A stretch of DNA of 64,000 bases from Amblyomma americanum (taxonomy: Eukaryota; Arthropoda; Arachnida; Ixodida; Ixodidae): positions 195,210,006 through 195,274,005 of the forward strand of contig NC_135497.1 of assembly GCF_052857255.1 (NCBI RefSeq), written 5' to 3'. Positions 32,670 to 44,054 of the stretch are shown piece by piece. Position 1 is the first letter of the stretch; each line of letters starts with the position of its first letter. Made by a program: the position numbers and the translations under genes. The notes below the pieces were generated by a model, which did not search any database, had not been told where the DNA came from, and saw only the letters and a program-made list of their open reading frames with translations.

Positions 32670-35600
32670 TCAGACCAGGTTTGTTGCGGCACATGTTTTG
32701 CTAGACATTCCATCCACCCTCTGTGCATGCTGCTGTCGTAGATGGATCCTCAGTCTTGTCCTCACATATTTTGTCAGGAGGACCTTCCCTGCCTGAGCAT
32801 GATGTGTTTCACAGCAACCTAAGTTCAACTTGACAGCCTTGCACAGGGCATTCAGAATGCTAGCAAATGGGGTTTTGAGCACCATGATTTCCTTCATATC
32901 TGCAAAAGTCTTAAACTGCTCCTCACATTCTATAAGGACATTAATCACTGCTTGCGTTGGATAAATGAGGTTCTCAGAATTTTTCACGTACTCTTTAAGC
33001 TTAATAAGATTGCTATACTGATTTGTAGCATCTCCAACAAGGGCATTTTTGCAGTCACTACAGTTACCAATGGACTTCATGACAGACTTGACCAGGAATC
33101 CTCCTAGATAAGCAAGAATGTCACATTCTGCTTCTGTGAGAGCACACACAAACAGGTTTTCTAGCTCTTCAGGCTCTTGGTTTTGTCCTTCATGTCTCTG
33201 GATAGTTGGGTCAAGGAGGTCAGCTAGATGCAAGCTGTCATCAACCTCGTAGCTAGAATTTGTAGGTGTGTGCATGAACTGTCCAACACAAATCAGCTTC
33301 AGTGCACACTTAACGTCGTATGCACTAGGGACCGGCTTCTTGAGTCTCAACACAGAGAATATGTTTTCGAGACAATCTTGTACGAGCCGGCCAAGAAGCA
33401 CATACTTGTAGCTTTGGTTGTCCAAGAGGTCTTGCGACAGGCTGAGAGCAACAGTGGTCGATGCCAGAAGGCCAGCTTGTGAAGGCTTCCAATGTGCCGT
33501 TGCTCCCATTTTCATTTGACGGAAAGTGCTGCACGTCAGTTCCAAAAGCGCAGTGGCCTCTTTATGCTTTGAAGGATCTATATCGCTCAGAGCAACAACC
33601 GGATGTCTGGCCGACATAAGGGTGTACCACCTGCTCACGAGGTTAAAAAACCACGCTGTAGCCTCTGCTTCGGGGGGCAAAATTTTTTGTTGGATTAAAT
33701 ATCGGATAGCAGCAGGAGCCTCACGGAACTATTGCACAGCAATGTTCACTTTCATGGTAGTGAAATGTCCACTGCTGATGTGGATTTCCGACAGCCTATT
33801 TGCAATCTTCAGCTCACTTTGACAGTCGTACTTCAACACTGCTTCAACATGCTCCACCTTGACAGTGCCAGAAGGAAGACTTTGTTCCTTAACAGTTTCT
33901 TCACCCAGAGTGAGTTCTCCCACTCGGAGTAGTTGGGCACGGATGTTCTTCAAGACGTGGGCGGGGTCAGCCATAAAGAATAGTTGCCTGCCACGGAGGT
34001 GCGGGTGCGGAATACAGCAGACAGTCTGTGAGTTTCTGTGGTTGGACAAGCCAAGCAGGTGCCAAACTGCACGGTTGGCAGCTCCCATGTCACTTGTGAC
34101 AACAAGCACTCTAAGCGAGATTTGAAAACAAAGCTCAATCAAGTGGAACACAATGTCCTTCAAAATAGAGCCATCTATCGACCTTCCAGTGAAGTGATAG
34201 GCGATAACCTGTTTCCATCTCGTGTTCACGCCACCAACCATGAACACAAGAGCATGGTTGGCAACATCTGTAGCGGACTCCGGCAATGTAGTGCTCCCAA
34301 AAAAGCAATCAAGCGAGCGATCGTGGTCAAATCCTTGGGAGATTTCCATCTCATCCATGAAGAGCACACAGTCTTTTTCTATGTCTTGCATTGTGGCTAC
34401 TTTGGATTTCAGGACATTAAAAACTTCATGAAGAACTCCAGGCAAAAATTTAATATTTTGAAGCCTTCGTATTAATGTCCTATTGCATGGCAGTGGATAT
34501 GATAATGATCTTAATAATTCATAGCCTGCTGTTCCACATGCGTGCTTTATTTGAAGGGCCTCTCGAATAGTCTTCTCAGACCACTTAAGGCCCTTCGTAG
34601 TTTTCACCGTCAAAGCCCTTCTCTGGTCGTGTTTGAGGAACGGTAATTGTTCCAAGGTTATCATTTTTTGTTGTGGCGACTGTGACTTCTTTACAAGACT
34701 GCGCAGTTTTCTCTTTGTTTGCTCGTGAAGCCTCTGTAGGTTTCTGTACTTTTGGGCCAAGTCCTTATTTCTCTTTCTCAGCTCAGCATTCTGTCTTTGA
34801 AGAGACAAGTCAGTTGAAGCTGTACTTGAACCAAGTGTGAATGCAGCTTGAGGTATTTCTTTACTTGATCGCTCATTACTATGCTGTGACCTTTCAGCGC
34901 TTAAGGATTCGGCCTCCATGGGTGAAGCTGCGGGCAGAGGAAGTCGACTTGCATCAGTGGAATCTTCCCCACTGGCTTTATCTGTTCTCAGAAAGGAATG
35001 GGCAATGCTGTCTGCATAGATAACAGTGTCGACAGCTTTGGGCGGCAGCAAGGTGGTTGTTAAAGGTAGATCATACCCTGGTACCTGAGCACATTGTAGT
35101 GGACTGACAGTGTCCTGGGAACTCATGCTGTCACTCACAGCCGAGTCTTGTGTTTGTTCGGCTGTTGATGCGAAGACAGGCTCTAGAGCAGCACTACCAC
35201 ATGGTTCATTTCCGGTGGGGTCAAGTACTGGGCTTTGCGTTGGCGTGGCCGGACAAAAGCAAGACCGCTTCTTCGGAGGCTTCCGGTGTTTCGGGATGGC
35301 TGAAATAAAAAATTCAGTCAATAGGGTAGCACTACACTCAAGAACTGCAGAAATTCTGCATTTACAGAAGAGCAACCTAGTACCTGCATAAAACTTCCAA
35401 ATAAACTTCAGGAGTAGTAATATCAGTTGGGTTTTAAGATCCCAAAGCTGTACTGGGGGGCTTTAGATTTCTTACCGCCAGTGCATATTTAACAGCGTCG
35501 GAAAGCATGCTACAACTGGCAATGATTCAGTCGTGCAAAATTGTGCTCAACAGCAGGTTGTGTTAGCAGCTGAGGTACCATTGATGCAACTAGAATTACT

Positions 35601-37558
35601 AATCGTCCTGAATTTTGCCATTTTAGCTTCTGTGCCAGGTGACATAGAACAAATGAGACAGCACAGTATGCAGTCTGCTTTAGGATATTTGTTTGATTCT
35701 AGACGCCCCCTTTCTCGCAGGCGTCGGGTGAATTATAAAGAAAAAACGATGCTATACAAAGTATAAACACACTATAGGTGGCCTTGTGCTCTTTGAATAC
35801 AAGGCTATATCTGTGTGTTACGTTTTGGATCTTAGTATCATATATATGAGTGCATTCAATGTGTAGAGAAGATAAACAGTAGTCCCTTAGGGAAGCAGTG
35901 GGTGTTCAAGAAAAGCAAATATAGTAGGGGTAGGCAGAGAGTTAGGTGGCAAAAGTTTTGTTTAGTGCCATACTTTATACCTTTATGGCTTACACGGAAC
36001 ATTTCAATTGTCATTCATTCATTTTTTTTTCAATCTACAGTGAAAAATGAGCCAGAGGTAATGCAGAAGCCGTTAAAACACGGCTTAAGGTGATTTTATG
36101 TTTGAAGGTGCTGTTCGAATGCATGATCCTACAATAACGTGCAATATACATATTTTTTTATGCCCGCGATTTAGTTTTACAAGAAATGAATTGCATGGAT
36201 CCCAACAAATTTCTAGCTAGGGATCTAGATGCTGATGCAAACATGCACTGTAGGAATGCTTGGATATAAAAGCCATATCAATAGACCAAGAAGTTTGTGT
36301 GGATAATGTGGCCACAGATGGCACAGGAACCGGTTAAAGGGAAGTCAGTAGGATAGGCTTCGTCCTGCTATGGACCTTGAAATGCTGATGGTGATGAACC
36401 TTTCTTTGCAGCCTTCTAAAAGCAGATGAGCGCACATTTTTGAGCTTGCACAAAGCAACCACAGCACTACCGTATACGTGTAGACAAATTTCTTTGCAAA
36501 CATTTCATATGAATGAGGCAGAGTTGTATTTAAGAGATGGATCAAAATTAGAAGCTTACCTCGATAAGTAAAAAGTGTGGGAACCGCATCTGGCCTTAGC
36601 TTCTTTAAGCCATCCTGTCTGTTTTGCTCGAAACTTGTTTCTTCAAAATGTGCCTGAAATGAATGGCAGCAAGTACTTCATAAGCATCAAGAAGTATATT
36701 CATACCTGCACATAACTGTGACAAATGCTGCAAACCGGAACATGACTAGCGTTACAACTACAGAGCTGTTTCTACCTGCTGTAATGTTTTCACATGCTGT
36801 CATTTACCAGGCTATAGTGCCAAGCTAAAAAAACTGGATAAGGGCTTCCTAAAGGCTTCATATGCATGCCAGTAACCGGGCATATACAAAATGTGTTCTT
36901 TTAGTCTGATCTTGGGTTTCCAATCTTTTTCTACCGAATAGCGTCGTACAGCAGAACGGTGCCTAGATAACCAGACCTGACTGAAAATAAGTTCCTCCGA
37001 CCACAGCGCTCACGAAACAGCGAACGCGTACAATGTCAGAGAGATGTAGAAATTTATTTTCACTACCTCAGTCATGTTCTCTGACATGAGTCTTGGCGCA
37101 TGTATTACAGCGCAAACAAGGAAGCGGGCGCCAATATATCGTGAGTGCACTCGCGTGAGAATTACAGTCAGCGAGGGCGAATGCGAACAGTTGCTTCTCG
37201 CCCTTGGTGCTCGAGACACGCCGCCAGCGCATCTAAAAACTAACGAGAAGATTGCACCCACGCCCGCAATGCGTAGCCTGTTATCAAACCCACGCCGCGC
37301 ACGCCGTTCGAGGCGGCCGTGGTTTAATTATCGTAAACGTGAAGCACAGTACACCAAACATAACAAGCGAGCAGGTAACAAAAGAGAAAAAGGTACGGTA
37401 CTCACAGAACATATGCGAGAAGTAGCAGTGGGTTCCCAGCAGTCTCGCTTTACTTGTGCCAGCCAACGTTTTCTTCGGTTGGAGTCAGCCGGGAAACGAA
37501 ACATCCGTGTGCCCTTCCTGCAGTGGTTCGAGCATTGCGGAACGCAACACCCGGGCAT
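32670..37558 (-). pseudogene. THAP-domain P-element transposase, one in-frame stop
   Basis: Exons: 37406-37558, 36560-36653 and 32670-35299 (donors GTGAGT and GTAAGC, acceptors TTTCAG), total 959 codons with stop. Exons 1-2 form a C2CH THAP zinc finger: M-P-G-C-C-V-P-Q-C-S-N, F-R-F-P, W-L-A, 'ICS|AHFEE', ending 'AVPTLF' (about residues 1-80). Exon 3: a Ser/Thr-rich linker and a leucine/lysine coiled coil (about 34690-34830). The RNase H-like catalytic domain follows, with 'LFMDEMEIS', 'VVTSDMGAANRAVW' and 'MADPAHVLKN' (GTP-binding insertion region), and then 'QDCLENIFSVLR' near the C-terminus. The only break is TAG at 33729-33731 (codon after 'VNIAVQ'). The length is close to THAP9-type proteins. 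Confidence 0.88.
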
Positions 37559-38617
37559 TGCTGCTGCGTAAGCTTCCTGGCGCACTTAGTGCAACAACCG
37601 ACAACATATGACTGTCCCACTCAACGATGAACGGCGATGAAGACGCAACTGCTGCAGCAGCTAATGCGCGCCTATGCACGGCGGGGAACAAGATGGCGCG
37701 GCGTCTTCTCGTAACCATGACAACACACGCGCTGGCAACATGGGTCTTAGCGGGAGGCGGCATGTGCTGTGTCAAAGGAAGTCACCACCCTAAGCCGGGA
37801 GGGGGCGCGACATGTAGGCTCCCTAGTCAAACGCGTCTTCGAGCGCCCTCCTTCGCCGTTGCTCGCGCCAGCGCAGCAGCCTCAGTCGTACGGCCGCGTA
37901 CACCGCCGCCATTTTCTGTCACAAACTCAACGGTCAAATGGACAGCCTCAAAACTGTGACAAAAAACTGTCAATAAGCGCCTGCATAATTAGGTGTACAA
38001 CGTCATCACTTCTGCCATATCTGTGACGTCATCTGCAGCCACCCATGACGCAAAAAAGCAAAATGGCCGCCGGCCACGACCGACCAATAGGAGCGAGGCT
38101 TATTGGCACTTTTGTGACAAGTTTTTCACAATTTTTCTAATTGACAGTTACGTAATCTAGCCCCATATGCGCGAAGGCAATGCCCTGGCTCGCGCTTGCC
38201 CGGAGGGTCGTTCGGCGGCACGAGCAGACGATTTTCACGGCTACCGGAAGTGTGCCCGTGAGGTCGTGGCTGCCGTGGCTCCAGCGAATGACAGCGTGTG
38301 GTGGCCTGGGGACGTCATGAATACAGTGACGTCTTTTTTCACGATTTTAGCTTCAAAATCGGTCACTACGAGCACACCAATCGGCCCGCGAATTAAAAAA
38401 AAAAACACTTTTTAAAAATTCATAATAAATTGCCGACTCAATTCCGAAGACTCATACTTGGTGTGAATGCTTCTTAGCATCATTTCTAAGCATTGAAAAC
38501 ATTTACAAGCGACTCTTTATTCACTGCATAGTCCCTTTAATGCGACAACATAGCTAGACAACCAGACTAACCTGGACGTGCAATCAAGATTAACCAAGGC
38601 TAATCATGCTATGCCTT

Positions 38618-38662
38618 AACTTTCGCTACGTATATCCTGGCATAGCCGAACTAAGCCACTGT
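38618..38662 (+). repeat. short dispersed repeat, copy 2
   Basis: Contains CGTATATCCTGGCATAGC and CTAAGCCACTG, matching the minus strand at 13935-13995. A more diverged copy follows at 39028-39075 (GTGTATCCTGGTTTAGC). Confidence 0.5.
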
Positions 38663-38794
38663 CAATTTTATCTCTCTCTCTCGCTGCCTAGTCCCTACTG
38701 CGCATACGCCACTAGTAGCACCGAGTCACAGGTGTCCCGCCGCTGCGCAGCTCCGCGCCTTTCCTCAAAATCAAACTTTCAATTTTCAGTTTTC

Positions 38795-38915
38795 TCTTTC
38801 CTCCCTTTCTCCCTCCTTTATCCCTTCCTTTACGACGCGGTTCGGGTGTCCACCGAGATATGTAATGCGTTTACTGTGCCATTTCTTTTCCTCAAAAACC
38901 AAACAAAATAAGTGA
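38795..38915 (+). mobile_element. Ruka-like SINE, 3' fragment
   Basis: Only the pyrimidine-rich and terminal part is present (CCCTCCTTTATCCCTTCC, GTGTCCACCGAGATATG, GTGCCATTTCTTTTCC), ending with an A-rich tail (38895-38912). Confidence 0.7.
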
Positions 38916-39254
38916 GCCGTCGGCGTTCATAGAGTTCATTGGTGTTGACAACTTTGCAAAGACCGTTCATTTTCACGAAAGGAAAGGCGCACAAGCGGCT
39001 CCGTGGGTCAGTGGAGACCTCAATCTCACTTTCGCTTTGTGTATCCTGGTTTAGCTGGGCTAATCCACATTAATTTTTTTTTAATCACAAGAGTGGCTGG
39101 TGCTCTGAACTTAACAAATCCGCTCGAAGTCAACTGGGGGCGAGGAAATCTTGTTCAGAAGTTACGCCTTTCTTTTGACATAGTTGAGAGAACGATGGGC
39201 ACTGATTGAAACAGGTATGTCTCTAAAGGTTTCGATGTTTGAGAGTTTGGAATA

Positions 39255-39563
39255 CTACGCTTTGTCTCGAGTCTGGAGAAGTAGGTTGCCGTTGGCAAGC
39301 TTCGTCACCTTGTAGCTAAGGCCCAATGCATCAGTGAGAGGTTTGGAAACTATGAATGGAGAGATGATTCTCGTTTGCTTCTCGGTTACTTCACAATGTA
39401 ATACGTGGCATATTGGGAAGATTTCTTTTTTTGCCATAACTGGGCACGCGGAAAATAATTGAAGCGGAAAAGGTAGATCAATTAGGATGCATGCCTGCGT
39501 TCGCACGCCCTCCGTTAATCTGTCCCAAAAAGAATTTGCGTTCATTCGGGCTCGATGATGCAC
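39255..39563 (-). pseudogene. LINE ORF1 N-terminal fragment
   Basis: On the minus strand the frame contains 'EIFPICHVLHCEVTEKQTR', 'ISPFIVSKPLTDALG' and 'KLANGNLLLQT', the opening pattern of I-like ORF1 proteins (F-P..H, S-P-F.V, L..G.LL). The remaining element is not found on either side, so it is a lone scrap. Confidence 0.55.
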
Positions 39564-40925
39564 GTATGTCAGGTGAGATCACGGCAATGCAGCGTGAATA
39601 TATACATGTGTTTCTGCACAGTAAAGTTGTTGGAAGTTAGCGCTGCGTGTGTACCCTCTCGTTCTGTGTCCTTGTGTGTTGAGCTACAACGATGGTTTTA
39701 AATTTAAATGAAGGTATAAGTGTGCGAAGCTGCGCGAATGAGTCTGAACGCGGGTGCCGCTCGTTTAAAATGACAGTTTAGCCAGTGTGACAGAGGTATT
39801 CGAGTTACCAAAATTTAGGAGCATCGGCGATTAACTTTTTATACGTTGAGTGCAAGCTCCGAATTAGTCACAGCGAATACACTGCAGGTCAGAGATGAAT
39901 GCGGTTAGGCGTGTGCAGAGAGTTTTGTGGGAATGAAGATTTATTTAGCACTGTAATTATCGATCGGCAATGCCGCTCTTATAAAAAACATAAATTGGGG
40001 AATTTTTGGAAAGCAGGTACCGAATATAAAGTCTTCCGTGTTAATTTGCTGTTCCGAAAGATATCGATTGTTTTCGTATTCGTGCAAATATTAAGATTTA
40101 TTACTGCCTGCCAAGTAAACACCGCCATGTACGAAGGAAACGATATATCTAAGCGCGTATGGTATTCAGTGCTATTATATATATTCCGCTCTATAGAATG
40201 ACGTAGTACATATGTTGCGCTCTTATTCTTCTCTCAATTTTAACTTGTCGGGGGCAATGAGCTAAAGCGCCCTTAGCTAAAGCGCACTTAGCCGAATACT
40301 AACGTTACTTGGCTGACAACGGTAATATTTGCTGTTACATTTAACTGCTGGGGATGATGTGAATACTGAAAGGTTTTCGCAGTTTTCTGAGGAAAAATTT
40401 TCTCACGGTTGCGATGTGGCGGTTGTGCAATAGTCTTAAAGTTTAACAACAATAAAGAATATAAGCGCATATATAATAACCGATTAACATAGACAAAAAA
40501 ACTGAACTTGATCATGAAGATAGAGGGCATAAAATGGCCCTTTCGAACTTCTGGCGGGAATATACGATCACTGGGCAAGTGCATTCAGTTGTATGGACGG
40601 CAGCGACTTGTTCGTTGAGCTTTGATATGGAACATAACGCCCTCGTCGCTGTATTTGAGACGCCGCGCGACAAAGAACCTGAAGGGCCGAAGACCAACGG
40701 AAGACATGTCCAGCATAACGTACTAGATATGAGCAATCATTGTCTTCATTGCAGCGTGAGAGGTAGAAAAGTGAATAGCGCAGCACACTGACATCGCGAA
40801 ACAAACAGCAGTCATGACGAACATCTACCGTACGCACGCTCGTAAACACTGCTGTCTAGCAGACGACGCGAGCGGGAGTTTTCACCGCTGCACCGCAAGA
40901 TGGCGACTGTGCTCGATCTCGCGGC
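39564..40925. other. spacer without recognisable genes
   Basis: Moderately AT-rich. Frames at 39899-40201 and 40568-40849 are open for 75-100 codons but show no known motif or exon borders. Nothing else supported. Confidence 0.45.
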
Positions 40926-40929
40926 CAAT

Positions 40930-41367
40930 AGCCACTTAATTTTAGTTGCGTGTTGCTTCTTTCAAATGATGCGTTAGGCATTATAACATATGAATCACCG
41001 CGTGGCATTCGCCTACGACCGCTAAGTAATTCATAATTGAATTTCTTCTCTCCTGTTGTTTCGGTTTCATCAACCGAACGATGGCTGTGATGTGCATTTC
41101 ATATTTAGGTCACCTAAGGCACAAAAAAAACAATACTTAAGCCAGCCTGCTCCAAGAGCTAAAATGACTACAAATGAGGTTTTAGGAGTTATATTATCGT
41201 TTTTTTTTTCATACCTCGTGAAACCGAAACAAGATCAATAAGAAAGTCAGTTACAATTTTTTTGGTTGTCGTAGGCAGATACCACGTGCTGATTCGTGCA
41301 TTCTAGTGCCTAACGCATCAGTTCAAGTAAGAAAACAAGCAGGCAAAAATTTAGTGTTTATAGTCCT
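40930..41367. mobile_element. T2-type MITE
   Basis: The right end (reverse complement) reads AGGACTATAAACACTAAA after TTAA (41368-41371), matching the right end of the MITE at 53571-54354. Internal blocks TAATTCATAATTGAATTT and CGATGGCTGTGATGTG also match that copy. It has subterminal inverted arms: GATGCGTTAGGCA (40970-40982) with reverse complement TGCCTAACGCATC (41309-41321). Left terminus eroded. Confidence 0.65.
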
Positions 41368-43665
41368 TTAAGCGGTTAAGCCATTTTAAGAGAATTTTAT
41401 TTTTTCGAAAATATCTACAGTGCTAAGGACTCTTTACACAAGCGGTCTGGTTATCAAGGACATCACAATGAGTCATCATTGTACAGGTATCACATATATG
41501 CAAATGACATTTCAGTGCACAGTTCGTGGTTTCTACACGAGCTGGCTTAAAGGAGCTTCATTATGAACTTAAGTAGAATACAAGGAAGGAAAAGATGAGC
41601 AACATTCACCTAACTTCCTAATACGGAAGGATGGGCGTGGACATACTTCTATCGCTAACAACAATGAACCTTGTTGACCAGTGGAGGAGGAAGGCCTCCT
41701 CACCCAACACGACGAGTTCTTCATTCAAGTGTTTCAGCATCAAAGTTCGAAGGCGGTACAGTAAAGGGAACATTGCTTTCTGCGGGCGTCCCCGCAAGAC
41801 AGCAAGTCCCCTCCTTTTCCAGAGTACATAAGCACCCACACACATTATTAATTCAACAAAGAAATCGCGACGGCGACTCTGCCACCGCATGCGCACCTGG
41901 AACATGCGCGCTACCAAGCGCCAGAAAGTTCGCGCGACTGAGCATTCAAAAACGACATGGTTCAGAGTTTCAGTTCGACCGCATTGCGGACATGAGGCGG
42001 AGGACGCCACGCCCCACGCCGCAAGGCGGTCAGCTGTGGGTAACGCTTCCCATTCGCGAATTGCATACATCAGCGGGGAGAGAGGCAAAGATTCTTTGCT
42101 TCCGCCTTTTGCGCACTTTCCTGCGCTGGTCTACATTCAGGGTGCGAAACGCAACATATTCGCAAGTTTCACTCGCGGACAATTCTTTCAAATCACAATC
42201 AGGAAGTGTACCCTCAAGAAAATGTAAGGATCTCATAACATATGCGTAGAAAGCTGGCGACTTTTCAACCGCAGGGCCTTTCCAATTTGATAACTCAAAG
42301 AAGCGACGCGATGTTCCCGTCAAATATACGGTGAGTGCTCTTCCTCGGTACGCTCTGTCTGAGATAAGGTCCCACATGGCCCTTAAGGCCAATACGCGAC
42401 ACATAACTTCAAGATCCGGGATGCTGAAGCCACCCATGTTGGTGGGCAGGCGGACAAAGACTCTTGCAATGCTCTCTGCGTGTCCACCCCAGAAGAAAGA
42501 TCCACACGCTGTGGCCAGCCTCTGGAGGACGCGGCGAGGAGGGCACGCTATTTTTGCGACGTAGAATAAGGAAGCTATTATGCTTGTTCTGATAAGGTAA
42601 GCTCGTTCGGAAAACGGTAGGTCGAAGGATTTTGCGACTTCGATGCGCTGGTCAGCCTTGCGTTTTATTTCATTCCAGGTGTCTCGGGCTACGTCACCGG
42701 AGGCGAGGAACGTGACACCAAGGACTTTTACGCCACCTACCCATTGGACACCATCGGGAAATTGATCATTAAAAGATCCAAAGCGTAACGCCTGGCTTTT
42801 AGCTGGATTGAGACGTGCACCTGACAGGCAGCTGTACGTGTGAAAGAGCCTCAGGAATGCTCTATAGCTGTCAATGTTTCTAATAAACAGAGAAATATCA
42901 TCGGCATAAGCTGCTACTTTAACCTCACCCAAGTTTGGGAGAGGAAAGCCCCGTATCGACTTGCAACTTTGAATTTGTTGCAACAGCGGTTCTATGCAAA
43001 GGAGGAAAAGAATTGATGACAGTGGGCAGCCCTGGCGTATTCCGCGGCTCACTGGAATGGGGTCGGTTATCTGATCGTTCACTGCGAGGCTTGCTGCTAA
43101 GTCGGTGTACAACAATCTCAAGACGTCTATAAGACGCCCTGGGAAGCTAAAGCAGTCTAGAACCGTGAAAAGGTTATCACGCTCAACGCTGTCAAAGGCT
43201 TTTTCTTGATCTATAGGGAAACAAAAGCTCCCGAAATCTGCGTGCGCGTAGCAAAAGTGAACAAATCGTGGGTTAAAGCTAGTGACGAAAAAAAAATTGT
43301 GCGTCCGGGCACACAGCATATCCGAGCGTTGCTTATTATGTCAGGAAGAGCTGACGTTATGCGGTGTGCTAATATTGCAGCTAGTATTTTATAATCGTAG
43401 TTCAGGAGAGAGATAGGCTCTTATGCTTTTGGGTCAGACGGCACACCACCACTCTTTATAATGACCACTATACGACTCTCGCGAAAAGATTCCGGCCGAA
43501 ACCCGTCGACAAGAAGGCCATTGAGCGTGGACAAAAGATGCACATGTATTTCCGTGAAGAAAGTTTTGTAAAAAACAAGTGGTAGCCCGTCTGGACCGGC
43601 TACAGCGGAGGCGTTCATTCCCTGGAAAACCAGGCGAAGCTCTTCCATCGTGACTGGATTACATA

Positions 43666-44054
43666 CACAATACACAAATTCTCACCCTTAAGGATGCAAA
43701 TCAGCTGTCCCCAGACGAACACCCTTTTGGGTGCTAAAAAGGGTGCAGAGATCAGCACCCCTCAGGAAGGGCGCACAGCATGAAAGTTTAGAGGGCGCGC
43801 GTCAGTCTAAGGCTTTTGCTTCATGGGTGGATCAATGTGGAGCACCCTTCCAACATGCATTCGTAGAGGTGTTATGGAAAAATAATACCCTTTAATGAGA
43901 GTGCAACCATTACATCTTCTAAAGTATCATTAAGTGCACCATTCCTTAAGGGTGCTGATCTCTGCACCCTTTTTTAGCATCGAACAATTGGAAAAGGGTG
44001 TTCGTCTGGGGGCAGGTGAATTACACCCTAAAGGGTGAGAAATTGTTTAGTGTG
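43666..44054. mobile_element. 389-bp MITE with long TIRs and TA duplication
   Basis: Ends read CACAATACACAAATTCTCAC and (reverse complement) CACACTAAACAATTTCTCAC, followed by CCTT. Pairing continues through CCCCAGACGAACACCC and AAAGGGTGCAGAGATCAGCA-type blocks. TA flanks both sides (43664-43665, 44055-44056). Removing the MITE and one TA restores LINE C coding as 'ERRDSLCNPVTMEEL'. TA duplication suggests a Tc1/mariner-type source, but the termini are unusual for that group. Confidence 0.88.

Larger units (their letters stand above)
30044..37825 (-). mobile_element. P-element-like (THAP) DNA transposon, nearly intact
   Basis: TIR TAGGGAGCCTACAT at both ends (30044-30057; reverse complement 37812-37825), flanked by the exact 8-bp duplication GTCAAACG (30036-30043 and 37826-37833), as expected for P elements. 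A subterminal inverted repeat GGCTTAGGGTGGTGAC also occurs at both ends. Length 7782 bp. The only gene is a three-exon THAP transposase on the minus strand (32670-37558), starting 267 bp from the right terminus. The 2.6 kb beyond its stop holds tandem and fold-back repeats but no recognised gene. Confidence 0.92.
29770..37912 (-). pseudogene. Harbinger 2 transposase N-terminus, interrupted
   Basis: Starts ATG at 37912-37910 (M-A-A-V-Y, as in Harbinger 1). It runs 29 codons to 37826, is broken by the P-like insertion, and continues in the same frame from 30035 down: 'LPDELFRRLFRLEW', 'CDELADELGG' (after a small indel), 'SALSVRRQVLCALRFFAMGG', 'VSKCVQRVLEAI', ending near 29770. The catalytic half is absent. 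The seamless frame across the removed insert, counting one copy of GTCAAACG, proves the insertion site. Confidence 0.8.
29044..38163 (-). mobile_element. PIF/Harbinger derivative (Harbinger 2), split by a P-like transposon
   Basis: TIRs GGGCTAGATTACGCAACTGT (29044 on) and GGGCTAGATTACGTAACTGT (reverse complement, ending 38163), flanked by CAT on each side (29041-29043, 38164-38166). Read from the right end it is homologous to the left end of Harbinger 1 (shared CTCCTATTGGTCGG, CTAATTATGC, GACAGAAAATGGCGGC blocks), so its 5' end points right. The P-like element occupies 30044-37825. Without it the copy is only about 1.33 kb: a deletion derivative that keeps the start of the transposase. Confidence 0.88.
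28519..38536. mobile_element. T2/Kolobok-type DNA transposon, outermost of three nested elements
   Basis: Both ends read AGGGACTATGCA inward (28519-28530; reverse complement 38525-38536) and both are flanked by TTAA (28515-28518, 38537-38540). TTAA plus AGGRR is the signature of T2-type MITEs and Kolobok transposons. Excluding the Harbinger insert the element is about 0.9 kb and so non-autonomous. Its left part carries a short open frame (28866 onward). Harbinger 2 sits at 29044-38163. Confidence 0.82.

Noticed and set aside
37328..37585. THAP exon as a free-standing host THAP gene
   Set aside because: It splices in phase to exons inside the P-like transposon and lies within that element's TIRs.
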